NCBI RefSeq assembly: GCF_000709345.1
Contig: NZ_KL448323.1
Span: 332,884 to 396,883, forward strand
Origin: Polaromonas glacialis
Lineage (GTDB): Bacteria; Pseudomonadota; Gammaproteobacteria; Burkholderiales; Burkholderiaceae_C
Length of the DNA stretch: 64,000 nt
Direction: 5' to 3'
Shown: positions 28,047-37,879 of the stretch, piece by piece
Numbering within the stretch: the stretch's first letter is position 1
How the letters are laid out: every line of letters starts with the position of its first letter
The notes under the pieces: generated by a model
What the model was told of the DNA's origin: nothing
Seen by the model: the letters and a program-made list of their open reading frames with translations, nothing else
Database searches by the model: none
Program-made: the position numbers and the translations under genes

Positions 28047-28568
28047 TCAGGCCTGGCGCGATTGGTCGGCAGCGACTTCCCTGGCGCGCAGCGAAGGTGC
28101 CATCTTGTGCAGCACGCCATTGACGTATTTGTGGCCGTCGGTGCCGCCAAAGGCCTTGGCCAGCTCGATGCATTCGTTGATCACGACGCGGTAAGGCACA
28201 TCCACGCAATGGGTGAATTCATAGGCGCCAATCCACAAGATGGCATGCTCCACCGGGGATATTTCGGCCATTTTCCGGTCGAGCAAGGGAATGATGGCGG
28301 CGTCGAGCGTTGTCTCCGATTCGATGCAGCCGTGCAGCAAGGCATCGAAATGGGCCGAATCGGCCTTGTGAAACCCGACCAGGTCGCGGGTGAAGGCGTC
28401 GATCGAATCGGGCGGGTTCTGGCCGACCAGGTGCTGGTACAGGCCCTGCAGCGCAAATTCGCGCGCGCGGGTACGGGCCGATTTGTCGGCAGCCTTTTTG
28501 ACGCCGGTATCGGTCAGGCCGGTGCGGTATTGCGGCGGTCGCTTGGTTTTGATGAGGGGTTCAGCCAT
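28047..28568 (-). CDS. nusB: Transcription antitermination factor NusB
   Basis: A 173-residue all-helical protein that with NusE (S10) binds boxA RNA and supports antitermination in rRNA operons. Typical segments are [16 protein letters not shown] near the N terminus, [10 protein letters not shown], and [25 protein letters not shown] near the C terminus. It follows ribH by 33 bp, the common ribH-nusB pairing. Confidence 0.96.
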   Translation of the reverse strand: MAEPLIKTKRPPQYRTGLTDTGVKKAADKSARTRAREFALQGLYQHLVGQNPPDSIDAFTRDLVGFHKADSAHFDALLHGCIESETTLDAAIIPLLDRKMAEISPVEHAILWIGAYEFTHCVDVPYRVVINECIELAKAFGGTDGHKYVNGVLHKMAPSLRAREVAADQSRQA

Positions 28569-28601
28569 GAAGCTCCGTTGGATTTTTGTAAGGTGGGATG
28601 T

Positions 28602-29066
28602 TCAGGCAAGCGCTTCGAGGAGATTCGCCATTTCGACCGCCACGCGCGCCGCATCTCGGCCTTTTTCAGTTTGCCGCGCCTCGGCTTGCGCCAGGTTTTC
28701 GACCGTCAGGATCGCATTGGCAATCGGCAACTGGTAGTCCAGCGCCAGGCGCGTCACGGCCGCGCCGCTTTCGTTGGCGACCAGTTCGAAATGATAGGTT
28801 TCACCGCGAATGATGCAGCCCAAGGCGATCAGCGCGTCGAAGTTTTCGGTTTCCGCCAGTGCCTGCAGCGCGCAAGGTACTTCCAGCGCGCCGGGCACTT
28901 TCACATGCGTGATGTTCTCTTCTTTCACGCCCAGGGCAGCGAGTTCCTGGCGGCACGCTGCCGCCAGGATGTTGGTGATCCCTTCATTGAAGCGCGCCTG
29001 CACGATCCCGATCGAGAGTTTTTTGCCGTCGAGATTTTCGCCCAGGCCTTTGTCTGCATTGAGCAT
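28602..29066 (-). CDS. ribH: 6,7-dimethyl-8-ribityllumazine synthase
   Basis: RibH condenses the ribityl pyrimidine with 3,4-dihydroxy-2-butanone 4-phosphate, the step before riboflavin synthase. The 154-residue product has ARFNEGIT, the substrate-binding VPGALEVP and [12 protein letters not shown] with the catalytic His. It lies 12 bp after ribBA. Confidence 0.97.
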   Translation of the reverse strand: MLNADKGLGENLDGKKLSIGIVQARFNEGITNILAAACRQELAALGVKEENITHVKVPGALEVPCALQALAETENFDALIALGCIIRGETYHFELVANESGAAVTRLALDYQLPIANAILTVENLAQAEARQTEKGRDAARVAVEMANLLEALA

Positions 29067-29078
29067 GGTGCGCTTTCC

Positions 29079-30212
29079 TTAAACGGTTTCGGGTTGGGGC
29101 TGGGCTTGGTGCTTGCCGATGTAGCCGACGATCTCCAGGCCATAGCCGTTCATGCTCGGCATGCGGCGCGGGTTGCCCATCAGCTGCATTTTCTGCACGC
29201 CGCATTCACGCAAAATCTGCGCACCCACGCCGTAGGTGCGCAAGTCCATGCGGCCGCGTTCCGGCGCCTGGGCGGCTCTGGCGGTGCCTTCAAACTGTGC
29301 CATTAGCTGCGCGGCGCTCTCGCCGCAGTTCAGCAGCACCACCACGCCCCGGCCTTCAGCCTCAATGTGCTTCAGGCTCTGGTCCAGGCTCCACGAATGC
29401 ATGGTGCGGCCGGTCTCTAACAGGTCGAGCACCGACAGCGGCTCGTGTACGCGCACCGCCACGGTGTCGTCGGCTCCCCATCGCCCCTTGACCAGCGCCA
29501 GGTGCAGGTCGTGGCTGGTCTTGTCCTTGAAGGCATGTGCGGAAAATTCGCCAAAAGCGGTCTGCAGTGTGCGGCTGCCGACCTTCTCCAGCAGCGATTC
29601 GGTGCGGCTGCGGTGTTCAATCAGGTCGGCAATCGTGCCGATTTTAAGGCCATGCGCGGCGGCGAACACCTGCAGGTCCGGCAGCCGGGCCATGGTGCCG
29701 TCGTCGTTCATGATCTCGCAGATCACCGCTGCCGGCGAACAGCCGGCCATGCCTGCCAGGTCGCAACCCGCCTCGGTGTGGCCGGCGCGCATCAGCACGC
29801 CGCCGTCAACGGCCTGGAGCGGAAAGATGTGGCCGGGCTGCACCAGGTCGCTGGCCTTTGCATCGCTGGCCACCGCCGCCTGCACGGTGCGTGAGCGGTC
29901 AGCGGCCGAAATGCCGGTGGTCACGCCTTCGGCCGCTTCAATCGACACCGTAAAGGCAGTTGAGTACTGGGCGCCGTTGCGCGCCACCATCGGCGGGAGT
30001 TGCAGCCGTTCGCAGCGCTCGCGCGTCAGCGTCAGGCAGATCAGGCCACGGCCGAAGCGTGCCATGAAATTGATGGCCTCGGGCGTCACATGGTCGGCGG
30101 CGAGCACCAGGTCGCCTTCGTTCTCGCGGTCTTCTTCGTCAACCAGAATGACCATGCGGCCGGCGCGCATGTCGGCGACGATGTCTTCAACAGGGGAAAT
30201 CAGAGGGGTCAT
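29079..30212 (-). CDS. ribBA: 3,4-dihydroxy-2-butanone-4-phosphate synthase with degenerate GTP cyclohydrolase II domain
   Basis: The N-terminal RibB domain (about residues 1-205) makes dihydroxybutanone phosphate from ribulose 5-phosphate; [13 protein letters not shown] and the [12 protein letters not shown] region are intact. The C-terminal half has RibA folding ([22 protein letters not shown]) but lacks the zinc-binding Cys triplet that true cyclohydrolases carry, having [16 protein letters not shown] there instead. GTP cyclohydrolase II activity is thus unlikely and a separate ribA is expected elsewhere. One base separates it from ribE. Confidence 0.93.
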   Translation of the reverse strand: MTPLISPVEDIVADMRAGRMVILVDEEDRENEGDLVLAADHVTPEAINFMARFGRGLICLTLTRERCERLQLPPMVARNGAQYSTAFTVSIEAAEGVTTGISAADRSRTVQAAVASDAKASDLVQPGHIFPLQAVDGGVLMRAGHTEAGCDLAGMAGCSPAAVICEIMNDDGTMARLPDLQVFAAAHGLKIGTIADLIEHRSRTESLLEKVGSRTLQTAFGEFSAHAFKDKTSHDLHLALVKGRWGADDTVAVRVHEPLSVLDLLETGRTMHSWSLDQSLKHIEAEGRGVVVLLNCGESAAQLMAQFEGTARAAQAPERGRMDLRTYGVGAQILRECGVQKMQLMGNPRRMPSMNGYGLEIVGYIGKHQAQPQPETV

Positions 30213-30869
30213 TTAGAGAGTTGCTTGTTTGAGGGGAGAGTCCTGGAGCATGCGCTCGACATAGCGCGCGATGAGGTCGATTTCCAGGTTGACCGGCGAG
30301 CCCTGGCCCAGCTGGCCCAGTGCGGTATTTTGAACGGTGTGGGGAATCAGGTTGATGCTGATCTCGCAGCCCGGCGCCTCTTCGGCATGGCCCGCCAGAT
30401 CCTGTACACGGTTCACCGTCAGGCTCACGCCGTTGACGGTGATGGAGCCTTTGTAGGCCAGGTATTTGCCCAGCGACTGCGGCGCGCGGATACGCAGCTC
30501 CCAGCTTTCACCCACCTGGGCGAAATGCGTGACGCGGCCAATGCCGTCCACATGGCCGGACACAATATGGCCGCCAAGCCTGTCATGGGCGCGCAAGGCT
30601 TTTTCAAGGTTGATGACGCCGGGCTCGGCCAGCCCGCAGGTCTTGTCCAGCGACTCGGCGGAAATGTCGATGGTGAAGCAGTTGTTGGCGGGGTCCAGCG
30701 TCGTGGCCGTCATGCAGGCGCCGTTGAGCGCAATGCTGTCGCCCAATCCCACGTCATCGAGATAACCCGGAGGTGCTTCGATGGTGAGACGGTTGCCATG
30801 GTCTGAAGAGCTGCCCAGGCGATGGATGGCGACGATGCGCCCCATGCCGGTGATGATTCCGGTAAACAT
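30213..30869 (-). CDS. ribE: Riboflavin synthase alpha chain
   Basis: This 218-residue enzyme dismutates two lumazines into riboflavin. Two lumazine-binding repeats are visible: [12 protein letters not shown] with LNGACMTAT, and [12 protein letters not shown] with VNGVSLTVN. Downstream ribBA and ribH and upstream ribD complete the pathway in order. No FMN riboswitch pattern is seen in the 101-bp gap to ribD. Confidence 0.97.
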   Translation of the reverse strand: MFTGIITGMGRIVAIHRLGSSSDHGNRLTIEAPPGYLDDVGLGDSIALNGACMTATTLDPANNCFTIDISAESLDKTCGLAEPGVINLEKALRAHDRLGGHIVSGHVDGIGRVTHFAQVGESWELRIRAPQSLGKYLAYKGSITVNGVSLTVNRVQDLAGHAEEAPGCEISINLIPHTVQNTALGQLGQGSPVNLEIDLIARYVERMLQDSPLKQATL

Positions 30870-30970
30870 GCCGTATTTTCGCAGGGAAAAGAGCCATATC
30901 GCCTGGACGGGCAGTAAAGGCGTTGAAAAGGCTGCCGGATGGCCTTGGACCGACTCGGGCAGGAAGGCTT

Positions 30971-32074
30971 CTAGAACTGGTCCCGCCCGGCGACACGGGC
31001 CACGATGCGCAAGTCAGCGCCCACCCGGTCAACGGACTGGAACTGCAGCGCCACCGCATCAGCCAGCGACTGCAGGGGACCGAACGCCGCCATGCCCTGG
31101 CCCGGCCCGAGCAGCTTGGGTGCCAGGTAAAGCACAAACTCATCGACCAGCCCGGCGCGGATCAGCGAGCCGTTGAGCTTGCTGCCGGCCTCGACATGCA
31201 ACTCGTTGATCTCGCGGCGGCCCAGGTCGCGCATCATCGCGGCCAGGTCCACCTTGCCATTCGCGTCAGGCAGCATGACCACCGTCGCGCCACGCGCTTC
31301 CAGTGCCGCTTTTTTTGCATCATTTTGGACTGCAGCGTATATCAGGCAAGCGCGACCAGCTATGAAAAGATGAGCGTCCAGCGGCGTCTGAAGCCGGCTG
31401 TCCACCACGACGATGTGCGGCTGGCGGGGCGTGGCGACTTCGCGCACATCGAGGCGCGGGTTGTCTTCAAGCACCGTGCCGATGCCTGTCAACACCGCGC
31501 AGGCGCGCGCGCGCCAGGCATGGCCGTCGGCGCGGGCGTCAGGCGAGGTGATCCACTGGCTCTGACCATTGGACAGCGCCGTCGTGCCATCGAGCGACGC
31601 CGCCATTTTCATGCGCACCCACGGCGTGCGGCGGATCATGCGGCTGAAAAACCCGATGTTAAGTTCACGGGATTCAGCAGCGCCGGGGCCGACTTCGACC
31701 TCGATGCCGGCGGCGCGCAAGCGTGCAAAGCCCTGGCCTGATACCAGCGGGTTGGGGTCGGCGATGGAGGCGACGACTTTCTTGATGCCTGCGGCAATCA
31801 GTGCATCGCAACACGGGCCGGTGCGGCCGTGGTGGGAGCAGGGTTCAAGGGTGACGTAGGCGATTGCGCCTTCGACTGAATGGCCTTGGGCGGCTGCGTC
31901 GAGCAGAGCCATGATTTCGGCATGCGGGCCGCCGGCGCGCTGGGTGTGGCCCTGGCCCAGAATGGTGCCATCGTTCGTACTGATAAGCGCGCCAACACGT
32001 GGATTTGGTGATGTCAGCCGCAAGGCGTCATATGCGAGCGCCAGTGTGCGTTTCATTCGCTGGCACCCGCGCAT
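30971..32074 (-). CDS. ribD: Bifunctional diaminohydroxyphosphoribosylaminopyrimidine deaminase / reductase
   Basis: The N-terminal deaminase domain has the zinc motif GGPHAEIMAL and PCSHHGRTGPCC; the C-terminal reductase has KMAASLDGTTAL and SQWITSPDAR. The N terminus is short. Start is ATG 32074 or the ATG at 32056, which overlaps the fimT stop (ATGA). Codons around 31312-31374 (FIAGRACLIYAAVQNDAKK) come from a dispersed-repeat copy. Product about 367 residues, close to the family norm. Confidence 0.94.
   Translation of the reverse strand: MRGCQRMKRTLALAYDALRLTSPNPRVGALISTNDGTILGQGHTQRAGGPHAEIMALLDAAAQGHSVEGAIAYVTLEPCSHHGRTGPCCDALIAAGIKKVVASIADPNPLVSGQGFARLRAAGIEVEVGPGAAESRELNIGFFSRMIRRTPWVRMKMAASLDGTTALSNGQSQWITSPDARADGHAWRARACAVLTGIGTVLEDNPRLDVREVATPRQPHIVVVDSRLQTPLDAHLFIAGRACLIYAAVQNDAKKAALEARGATVVMLPDANGKVDLAAMMRDLGRREINELHVEAGSKLNGSLIRAGLVDEFVLYLAPKLLGPGQGMAAFGPLQSLADAVALQFQSVDRVGADLRIVARVAGRDQF
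31312..31374 (-). repeat. Dispersed two-hairpin repeat, copy 5 (inside ribD)
   Basis: A divergent copy: CATAGCTG, CGCGC, then CCAAAATGATGCAAAAA, which matches the tail of the copy at 44896-44962 almost exactly. It is read in frame in the reductase domain. Confidence 0.6.
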
Positions 32075-32625
32075 TGATCAGTGCCTGAAGAGGGTGCTGA
32101 GTAGGTGCATATGCGCCCCCGTCCCGTTCTGGAGATGACGACACCTTTTCGGTAGCTCGTGCCCAGAATGTTGGAAGAAAAAACCACCCGGCCGGCATCG
32201 GCGCCAAGAACAAAGCCACTCGCGTCGAAACCGATCAAGTTTCCAACGGTTGTGTTTCGGGCAACTTGATATTGCAAGACACTGCTGTCTGCCTCCCTGA
32301 CGGTGGTAATAAGTGTGTCGGTTCCCTCGGTATAGGCCTTGTCATTATTCATGTCAACGTAGACGCGCCAGCCCCGACTCCAGTCAGTAGAAACTAGCGG
32401 CTGCACAATGGCTTGCCTATTGTTCTTGATGGCTTCGCCGCGTGCCTGCATGACGGAAACCAAAAGATCGCTCGCAGTGACGTTGAGTTTTTGCCGAGCA
32501 ATCATGCGCTGGAAATCAGGTGCTGCAAGACCGGCGATGATGGCAATCAATGCGATGACGACCATGAGTTCAATCAGCGTGAAGCCCTGCGTTTTTGCAG
32601 GATAGGAACGCGTCAAGGCCAGCAT
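32053..32625 (-). CDS. GspH/FimT-family minor pseudopilin
   Basis: A 190-residue type IV prepilin with the prepilin peptidase site GFTLIELMVVIALIAIIAGLA, cleaved after the Gly, and a following membrane helix. The body matches the GspH/FimT group that primes pilus assembly. It overlaps pilE by 13 bp and ribD by 4 to 22 bp depending on the ribD start. Confidence 0.9.
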   Translation of the reverse strand: MLALTRSYPAKTQGFTLIELMVVIALIAIIAGLAAPDFQRMIARQKLNVTASDLLVSVMQARGEAIKNNRQAIVQPLVSTDWSRGWRVYVDMNNDKAYTEGTDTLITTVREADSSVLQYQVARNTTVGNLIGFDASGFVLGADAGRVVFSSNILGTSYRKGVVISRTGRGRICTYSAPSSGTDQCAGASE

Positions 32626-33080
32626 TGCTTTTCATTCTCTGTTCGGGCTGTCCCGTTGTAAGTGCAGCCCTTATCGCCATTGCTTGTGATGTAAAGCAGG
32701 CTGACCGGGTCATTGCCTGACCGCATGCTTGCCTGCAACTCAACGCACTGATTGAGCGCCACGGCTGTAGTGCCGCTTGTGCATTGAACTGCAGCAATGC
32801 TACATGCACTTGCGGCCAGAGAATCGCCAGAAAACGACTGGGTTTTTGACGTGGCGGCGCCAGTCGCAAACGTAACGTACTGATTGAATTGCGTGTAATA
32901 CCTTTCCTGCTGTTGCATTGATTGGAGCAAGCCGCTGCGGCACTCTGCCCTTCTACCTTTGCGAATCTGCTCGGTGTATGCCGGATACGCGATGGATGCC
33001 AAGATTGCAATGATGGCAACCGTGATCATCAATTCGATCAGGGTAAATCCGTCGCTGCCGTGTTGCCGGTGATGGTTCAT
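32613..33080 (-). CDS. pilE: Type IV minor pilin, PilE-like
   Basis: A 155-residue prepilin with site GFTLIELMITVAIIAILASIA after a short basic leader. It has Cys residues in the C-terminal part (CVELQ, CTYNG, CWP) likely forming a disulfide-bonded D region. It lies directly after pilY1 as in the fimU-pilVWXY1E clusters of Pseudomonas. Confidence 0.9.
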   Translation of the reverse strand: MNHHRQHGSDGFTLIELMITVAIIAILASIAYPAYTEQIRKGRRAECRSGLLQSMQQQERYYTQFNQYVTFATGAATSKTQSFSGDSLAASACSIAAVQCTSGTTAVALNQCVELQASMRSGNDPVSLLYITSNGDKGCTYNGTARTENEKQCWP

Positions 33081-33081
33081 G

Positions 33082-36000
33082 TCAATTTTTGAAATTTCTT
33101 ATTTCCCGCCAGCTGATACGGCCAGCCGTAATTTGGCTTGCTGTTGGAGTGGTGGTCTGGGAACCGACGTTTCCGGCGCTGGTGAGGCGTGTTCCTGTGC
33201 TGACAACGGTATCGCGGACCGTGTATTTGCGTGTTCCGTCCGCACGGCGGGTTGTGTAGGCGTTGTCCAACTCCAGTGAAATGTAGTTTGGCCGGCTCAA
33301 CAGTCCTATGGAACTGCTGACCTGTATAGTGCCCGCAGCTTCACCAGTCAGTGAATTGAGTGTGTAACTTCTTCCGTTCCCGTCACCAGAGCAATCTCCC
33401 GAAGGAATGATTGAGTTCAAGGTCACTGAGGTTAAGCCCTGATCTCCTTCGACTGCGATGCGCTCACGACCGTTGGGCAGATCGAAATACCAGCCTTTCT
33501 TTTCGCCAGAACCCGTACCGAGCGTAAAGTTTGTTATTGTGATGGTAACGGCGCTGGTGCTTTCTGCCGCTGTCTGTTGCTGAAGGCTGTTCCTAAGCAA
33601 CCCATAATCGGATGTGGCTGTGCCGCCGCTGTCCCAGACGCCATAGATGGTCTGCGTGCCACTGGACGATGCGTCAGCCTGTTCTATGAACTTACCAGAT
33701 CCAAAAACCACCATGACGCCGCGCTGCTTGGCAGTGGTGATTACCGGCGCAATCGTTATAGGTTGACGCGTTCCTGCGCTGTCCAGAGCCGTGAAAAGTG
33801 GCTTCTTGGCCCCTGCATTTACCTTGACAATTTTGTTGTTGCTGATGTTTGCGCTGCTCAGTCCCTCAGTGAAGTCAAACTTCCAGAGTTGGCCCTGTAA
33901 GTCACCGCCATATATAGTGGTTGTTTCCCCAGCATCCCCAACTAAAAAGCCCGGATTTGCCAAGCCATTGGCAAGACTCGTGCTTGCTGCTGGAACCACG
34001 ATTTTGAAGTAGTTGGTGCCTTCCGTCCAAGATTCGCCAGGAGTCTTGTCAAGACTAAGCAGGAACAGCGCTTGATCCCCGGTAGTGGTGTACCTTCCTG
34101 ACCCGTCGTTCACATAGTTGTTGTATCCGCTGCCTGCAGCAACAAACCATTTATAGCTTGGTGTCCCGCCTGTCGTGTTGGCAGGAATCTTCAATTTGAC
34201 TATTTTGGGTTGCGTTACAACATTTCCCATCATGGGGTCGTCCTGGTCGGTGAACTCGAAAAGAATTTTGCTCGCTCCTGTAGAGCCATCTTCGAATGTA
34301 TTGGGGTTGGTCACGTCAAGCGCAAAGATGCCTTGCGCACCGCCTCCCATGCCGCTTGCCAATACGGTGCGCCAACCCGTTCCCAACTTTGCTTCCCCCA
34401 CCTGGGGAACTCCATCGACAAAAGGGCGGTGTTGGTAAGCAACGCTGGTCAACTGATTGAGGTTTTTGGCTACGGCCAGTGGAATATAGGCAAACAGCTC
34501 CTTTCCATCGGAAGCTCGGAGGGCATGCAGCATGCCGTCATTTGCGCCCACGTAAAGAGCGGCTGTTCGCGTGGCTGCTGTCCTTGAAAAAGCCAGATAG
34601 TCATCATCGCCCACAAGGCTTGGATCGGCTTCCCTCTTGTATATCGGGCCTGAGTTAATGATGTCACCCATCAGGCTGGTGCGGCGGCGGAAGGTGTTGC
34701 TGGCAGCGCCTTCCTGCGACCTGTCTCCTCGGAGGTAGCTGACCCGCAGAGCTCCAAGGCTATCGGCTGTGCCAGTTAACGGATTCGCATTGAGTCCATC
34801 ACGCATGACGGCATCAAATTGGTCCAGGTTTTCAGGGGTGAACGCAATGCCCGGGTTGCTGCTGGCCTGCCTCCGATAGGTAAAGATTTTTCTTTCAGCA
34901 GGTTTGACATACGGATCAACCGCCGCAGTCGATGTGACAAGGGTTGAGCCTGCTGTCAGTATCGTGCCGGCATCCCATGCCACATTTTGCAGGGCGTCGA
35001 TGGTGTTTGTGGTGGTGTTGAGTGCCAATGACGATTTGATCACCGTACCCGACCAGTCACGAGAATCGAAGCGCGGGGCGTAAAGATCCCCATTTGGCGA
35101 ACTGGTACTGAAGCGTTGGGAACTGAGCGAGGACACCGACACCGTTCCGCTTTGAGCACTAGCCGAGGCAAAAAACTTGCGGATGCCAGCGATCATGCGT
35201 TGGGCTTGGCTGGCCAGTGCATAGCCATCGGGTACGTTGGCCAGGGAGGGGTCTTCCCATTCCTTGTTATTGATCTGCCCGCCTGAGGTCTTAAACGGGT
35301 TGCCATCATCATTGGCGTCGCTGAACCAGCCATATTTGCCTGCTAGGTAGAAACTGCTGTTGCGTGGCTTGATGCCACGCGTATTGCCGTCAATCAAGCC
35401 ATTTCCTCCTTCGTCAACGTCAATGGTGAAGGTCTTGACGCGAATGTCCTTGAGCGATTGCGTCTTGCCATCCACGGTGAGCGAGTCCTCGCGGATAGGC
35501 TGGGTGTTGGCCCAGTAGGCTGCACCCGCCCAGTAATAGGCGCTGGATTGCGATCCGGTGCTCTTGCTTTGCAGTGTGGTGTTGTCTGAAACAACATTCG
35601 GGTTGCCCAAGGTATTTTGAGCGCGGCCCAAAGCATCGGTATAGGGGTAGCTGACGCCGGTTTCAAAGCCTGTCAGCAGATTTGTCCAATCCACCGCACT
35701 GAAAGTTTTAGTGGATGAACCCGGGATGGCCAGCGCTGCCCTGGCGGGATCAGTGCTGGTCTCAGACACACCACCAGTTCCGTGCCCTGGCAGTTGCTTG
35801 TCATAGTGGGTGTTGACATCACCAATGGCTAAAATGAAATTGCGTCGCTGGCAGCCATTCTGAATTGGATCGGTCCAGGTCTTGTAAATCGGAAAGTTGT
35901 CATACATGGCGGCTGTCGTCAGATTGCCAACCGCCGTATCCGTGGGTTGCAGGCCCTGAAAATAGCGCAGTGTCTCGTAGTACAACTCGCCTACCGGATC

Positions 36001-37875
36001 ATTGCTTTTGTAAATGCCAGTGCTGCCAAAGTTGTTCAGGTAATTGGTCACCCCACTGGTGGTAAAGGCGGGTGCTCCTGCGGGGAAGGCGCTTGATCCG
36101 CCGACGGCATTAAGCGGGTCCGTGACAAAAACGCCGGTGCTGGCATCCCATTCGGCTTGGGTGTTGGATTGGAGAACGCCACTGGTATCGCGGTATTGCG
36201 AGCCTAAAAACTTCATGGGTGCGCGCAGTACGCCGCCATAGCGGCCATTGCCATTTTCAAGAGCGTATCCAAAAGCGGATACCCGAACGCCTTCGGCTCT
36301 GGTTTGCAGCTCGCCAATAGGTTTGTAAACGCCAGAGCTTGCTGTCTCATTCGGGTAACGCTTGCAAAAACGAACGCCATCCGAACCTTGCCGGCTCGGG
36401 CCTTCGGTGTTGTCGCACACCTGAACGTAGGCTTTCATCTTGGCCGGCGACGTACCATTGGTGTAAGCCCTATAGCCGGTGCCTACACTGGCTTGGTACC
36501 AAGTCGGAGTTTCCTGGTAGTAGTTATAAAGAGGCGTGCTGAAATATGCCTTATATTGAGCCATGCGGGTGTAAAGCCGATAAGTCTGAATGTTGTTTAT
36601 GTTTGATCCATTACCTCCATCGGGACACTTGTCATCCGAAGAATTAATTCGGAGTCGAACATTTGTGACATTGGCGCCAGAGCCAGAACGACAAACACGA
36701 TGGGTGGTGTTGTGGGATTGTGTTCCAACGGCCCCAGCGCTACCCCAGTTTGAGGAATTGAGTTCTTCCTTGATGCCTTCGTAATAGGCTGTTCCATGGG
36801 CTCCCGTGTTGTCTTGCCAGATATAGCTCTGAATACTTGTGTCTGGTGCGTCGGTCGGTGGTATAACGTTCGTCAATTGCCCGGTTGGGATATAGCTATA
36901 ACTAGATGGATTGTCACCTGTGCGCTGTGGGGTGGTAGATGTGCCAGTTACAACCGCCATGTTGCGCGGCGTCGGACTCACCGCTTCTGGCACCAGGGTA
37001 CCAGCCACCGGGTCAGTACCCGTGGGCATGACAGTTGTCGTGGCTTCCGGTACGTTGCGAACCCATTGCTTGCTGCCTGCGGGGTCGAGCACATAGATGA
37101 TGGAGGCTGTATTCGTGGGTATAAACGGAAAGTATTGAATCGTGGGAGTACTGTTCAGATTAGGAACAAGCGGTGCAAAGATGTTGGTATTGCCTGGCGT
37201 GGTGCAATCGCCGCCTGAACTGGCGTTGCCTACGTACATCAAGTTGTTGCACGAATTAAAATAGACTGTGCCACTGTAATTGCTTGTTGCGCCAGGGGTG
37301 ACGAACTGCGGCGTTACCTTGCCGACCAGATCGGAATTAACCTGTTTTTGCGGAAAGTAAGTGGCATTGCGTATGCCGCCAAAATTGGAGGGAAGGTAAG
37401 CCCTTCCCAATACAGTTTTATTGGCAATATCCAATGCTCGGTTTCCCCCGGTGAGCGCATAACGCAACAAGTCAATCGAAGAGGTCGCGGCATAGTTCAG
37501 TACATTGCCGCTGTAGCCTGTGCCACTTCCAGACACGTTGCAGTATTTATTGCTATCAACAGAACCAGTACGCCGGAAATACTCGCCCTTTAATACACTG
37601 GTGTCATTGGCATCGAAATACTCGTAGCATCCTTTCGGGTCCCAGTAGCCCAAGTATTCTTGGGCGTGATCGTAGGTGCCTGAACGGTAAGCAGCCCCTG
37701 CGGTCGGAAACTCTACCGACAAAGCCAGCGCAATGTTCACTGCCTGCGCTGTGACCGTCAGCGGACCCAGGCTGAGATCGACTGAGGGAATAGGCGTGGT
37801 CTGCGCACCGCTTCCAGCTACAAGCATCGCTGCAGCGCAGCATGCAAACCATGAGAGTGTTTTGCGGATTTTCAT
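33082..37875 (-). CDS. pilY1: Type IV pilus tip adhesin / assembly factor PilY1
   Basis: A 1597-residue secreted PilC/PilY1 protein with an N-terminal signal peptide (KTLSWFACCAAAMLVAGSGAQ). The N-terminal variable half contains the YLGYWDPKGCYEYFD and NVLNYAATSSIDLLR regions of the family; the C-terminal half is a beta-propeller (YVGANDGMLHALRASDG, RPFVDGVPQVGEA, YGGDLQGQLWKFD). The segment before YGGDL, GDAGETTTI, lacks the Asp-rich calcium loop present there in many homologues. Base composition is somewhat lower in GC than its neighbours. Confidence 0.93.
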   Translation of the reverse strand: MKIRKTLSWFACCAAAMLVAGSGAQTTPIPSVDLSLGPLTVTAQAVNIALALSVEFPTAGAAYRSGTYDHAQEYLGYWDPKGCYEYFDANDTSVLKGEYFRRTGSVDSNKYCNVSGSGTGYSGNVLNYAATSSIDLLRYALTGGNRALDIANKTVLGRAYLPSNFGGIRNATYFPQKQVNSDLVGKVTPQFVTPGATSNYSGTVYFNSCNNLMYVGNASSGGDCTTPGNTNIFAPLVPNLNSTPTIQYFPFIPTNTASIIYVLDPAGSKQWVRNVPEATTTVMPTGTDPVAGTLVPEAVSPTPRNMAVVTGTSTTPQRTGDNPSSYSYIPTGQLTNVIPPTDAPDTSIQSYIWQDNTGAHGTAYYEGIKEELNSSNWGSAGAVGTQSHNTTHRVCRSGSGANVTNVRLRINSSDDKCPDGGNGSNINNIQTYRLYTRMAQYKAYFSTPLYNYYQETPTWYQASVGTGYRAYTNGTSPAKMKAYVQVCDNTEGPSRQGSDGVRFCKRYPNETASSGVYKPIGELQTRAEGVRVSAFGYALENGNGRYGGVLRAPMKFLGSQYRDTSGVLQSNTQAEWDASTGVFVTDPLNAVGGSSAFPAGAPAFTTSGVTNYLNNFGSTGIYKSNDPVGELYYETLRYFQGLQPTDTAVGNLTTAAMYDNFPIYKTWTDPIQNGCQRRNFILAIGDVNTHYDKQLPGHGTGGVSETSTDPARAALAIPGSSTKTFSAVDWTNLLTGFETGVSYPYTDALGRAQNTLGNPNVVSDNTTLQSKSTGSQSSAYYWAGAAYWANTQPIREDSLTVDGKTQSLKDIRVKTFTIDVDEGGNGLIDGNTRGIKPRNSSFYLAGKYGWFSDANDDGNPFKTSGGQINNKEWEDPSLANVPDGYALASQAQRMIAGIRKFFASASAQSGTVSVSSLSSQRFSTSSPNGDLYAPRFDSRDWSGTVIKSSLALNTTTNTIDALQNVAWDAGTILTAGSTLVTSTAAVDPYVKPAERKIFTYRRQASSNPGIAFTPENLDQFDAVMRDGLNANPLTGTADSLGALRVSYLRGDRSQEGAASNTFRRRTSLMGDIINSGPIYKREADPSLVGDDDYLAFSRTAATRTAALYVGANDGMLHALRASDGKELFAYIPLAVAKNLNQLTSVAYQHRPFVDGVPQVGEAKLGTGWRTVLASGMGGGAQGIFALDVTNPNTFEDGSTGASKILFEFTDQDDPMMGNVVTQPKIVKLKIPANTTGGTPSYKWFVAAGSGYNNYVNDGSGRYTTTGDQALFLLSLDKTPGESWTEGTNYFKIVVPAASTSLANGLANPGFLVGDAGETTTIYGGDLQGQLWKFDFTEGLSSANISNNKIVKVNAGAKKPLFTALDSAGTRQPITIAPVITTAKQRGVMVVFGSGKFIEQADASSSGTQTIYGVWDSGGTATSDYGLLRNSLQQQTAAESTSAVTITITNFTLGTGSGEKKGWYFDLPNGRERIAVEGDQGLTSVTLNSIIPSGDCSGDGNGRSYTLNSLTGEAAGTIQVSSSIGLLSRPNYISLELDNAYTTRRADGTRKYTVRDTVVSTGTRLTSAGNVGSQTTTPTASQITAGRISWREIRNFKN

Positions 37876-37879
37876 AGTT

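Noticed and set aside
26910..29306. 798-codon plus-strand frame opposite the aminotransferase, nusB and ribH genes
   Set aside because: It covers three well-supported genes on the other strand and shows no family features.
30870..30970. FMN riboswitch before ribE
   Set aside because: None of the conserved FMN aptamer blocks is present in the gap or before ribD or ribBA.
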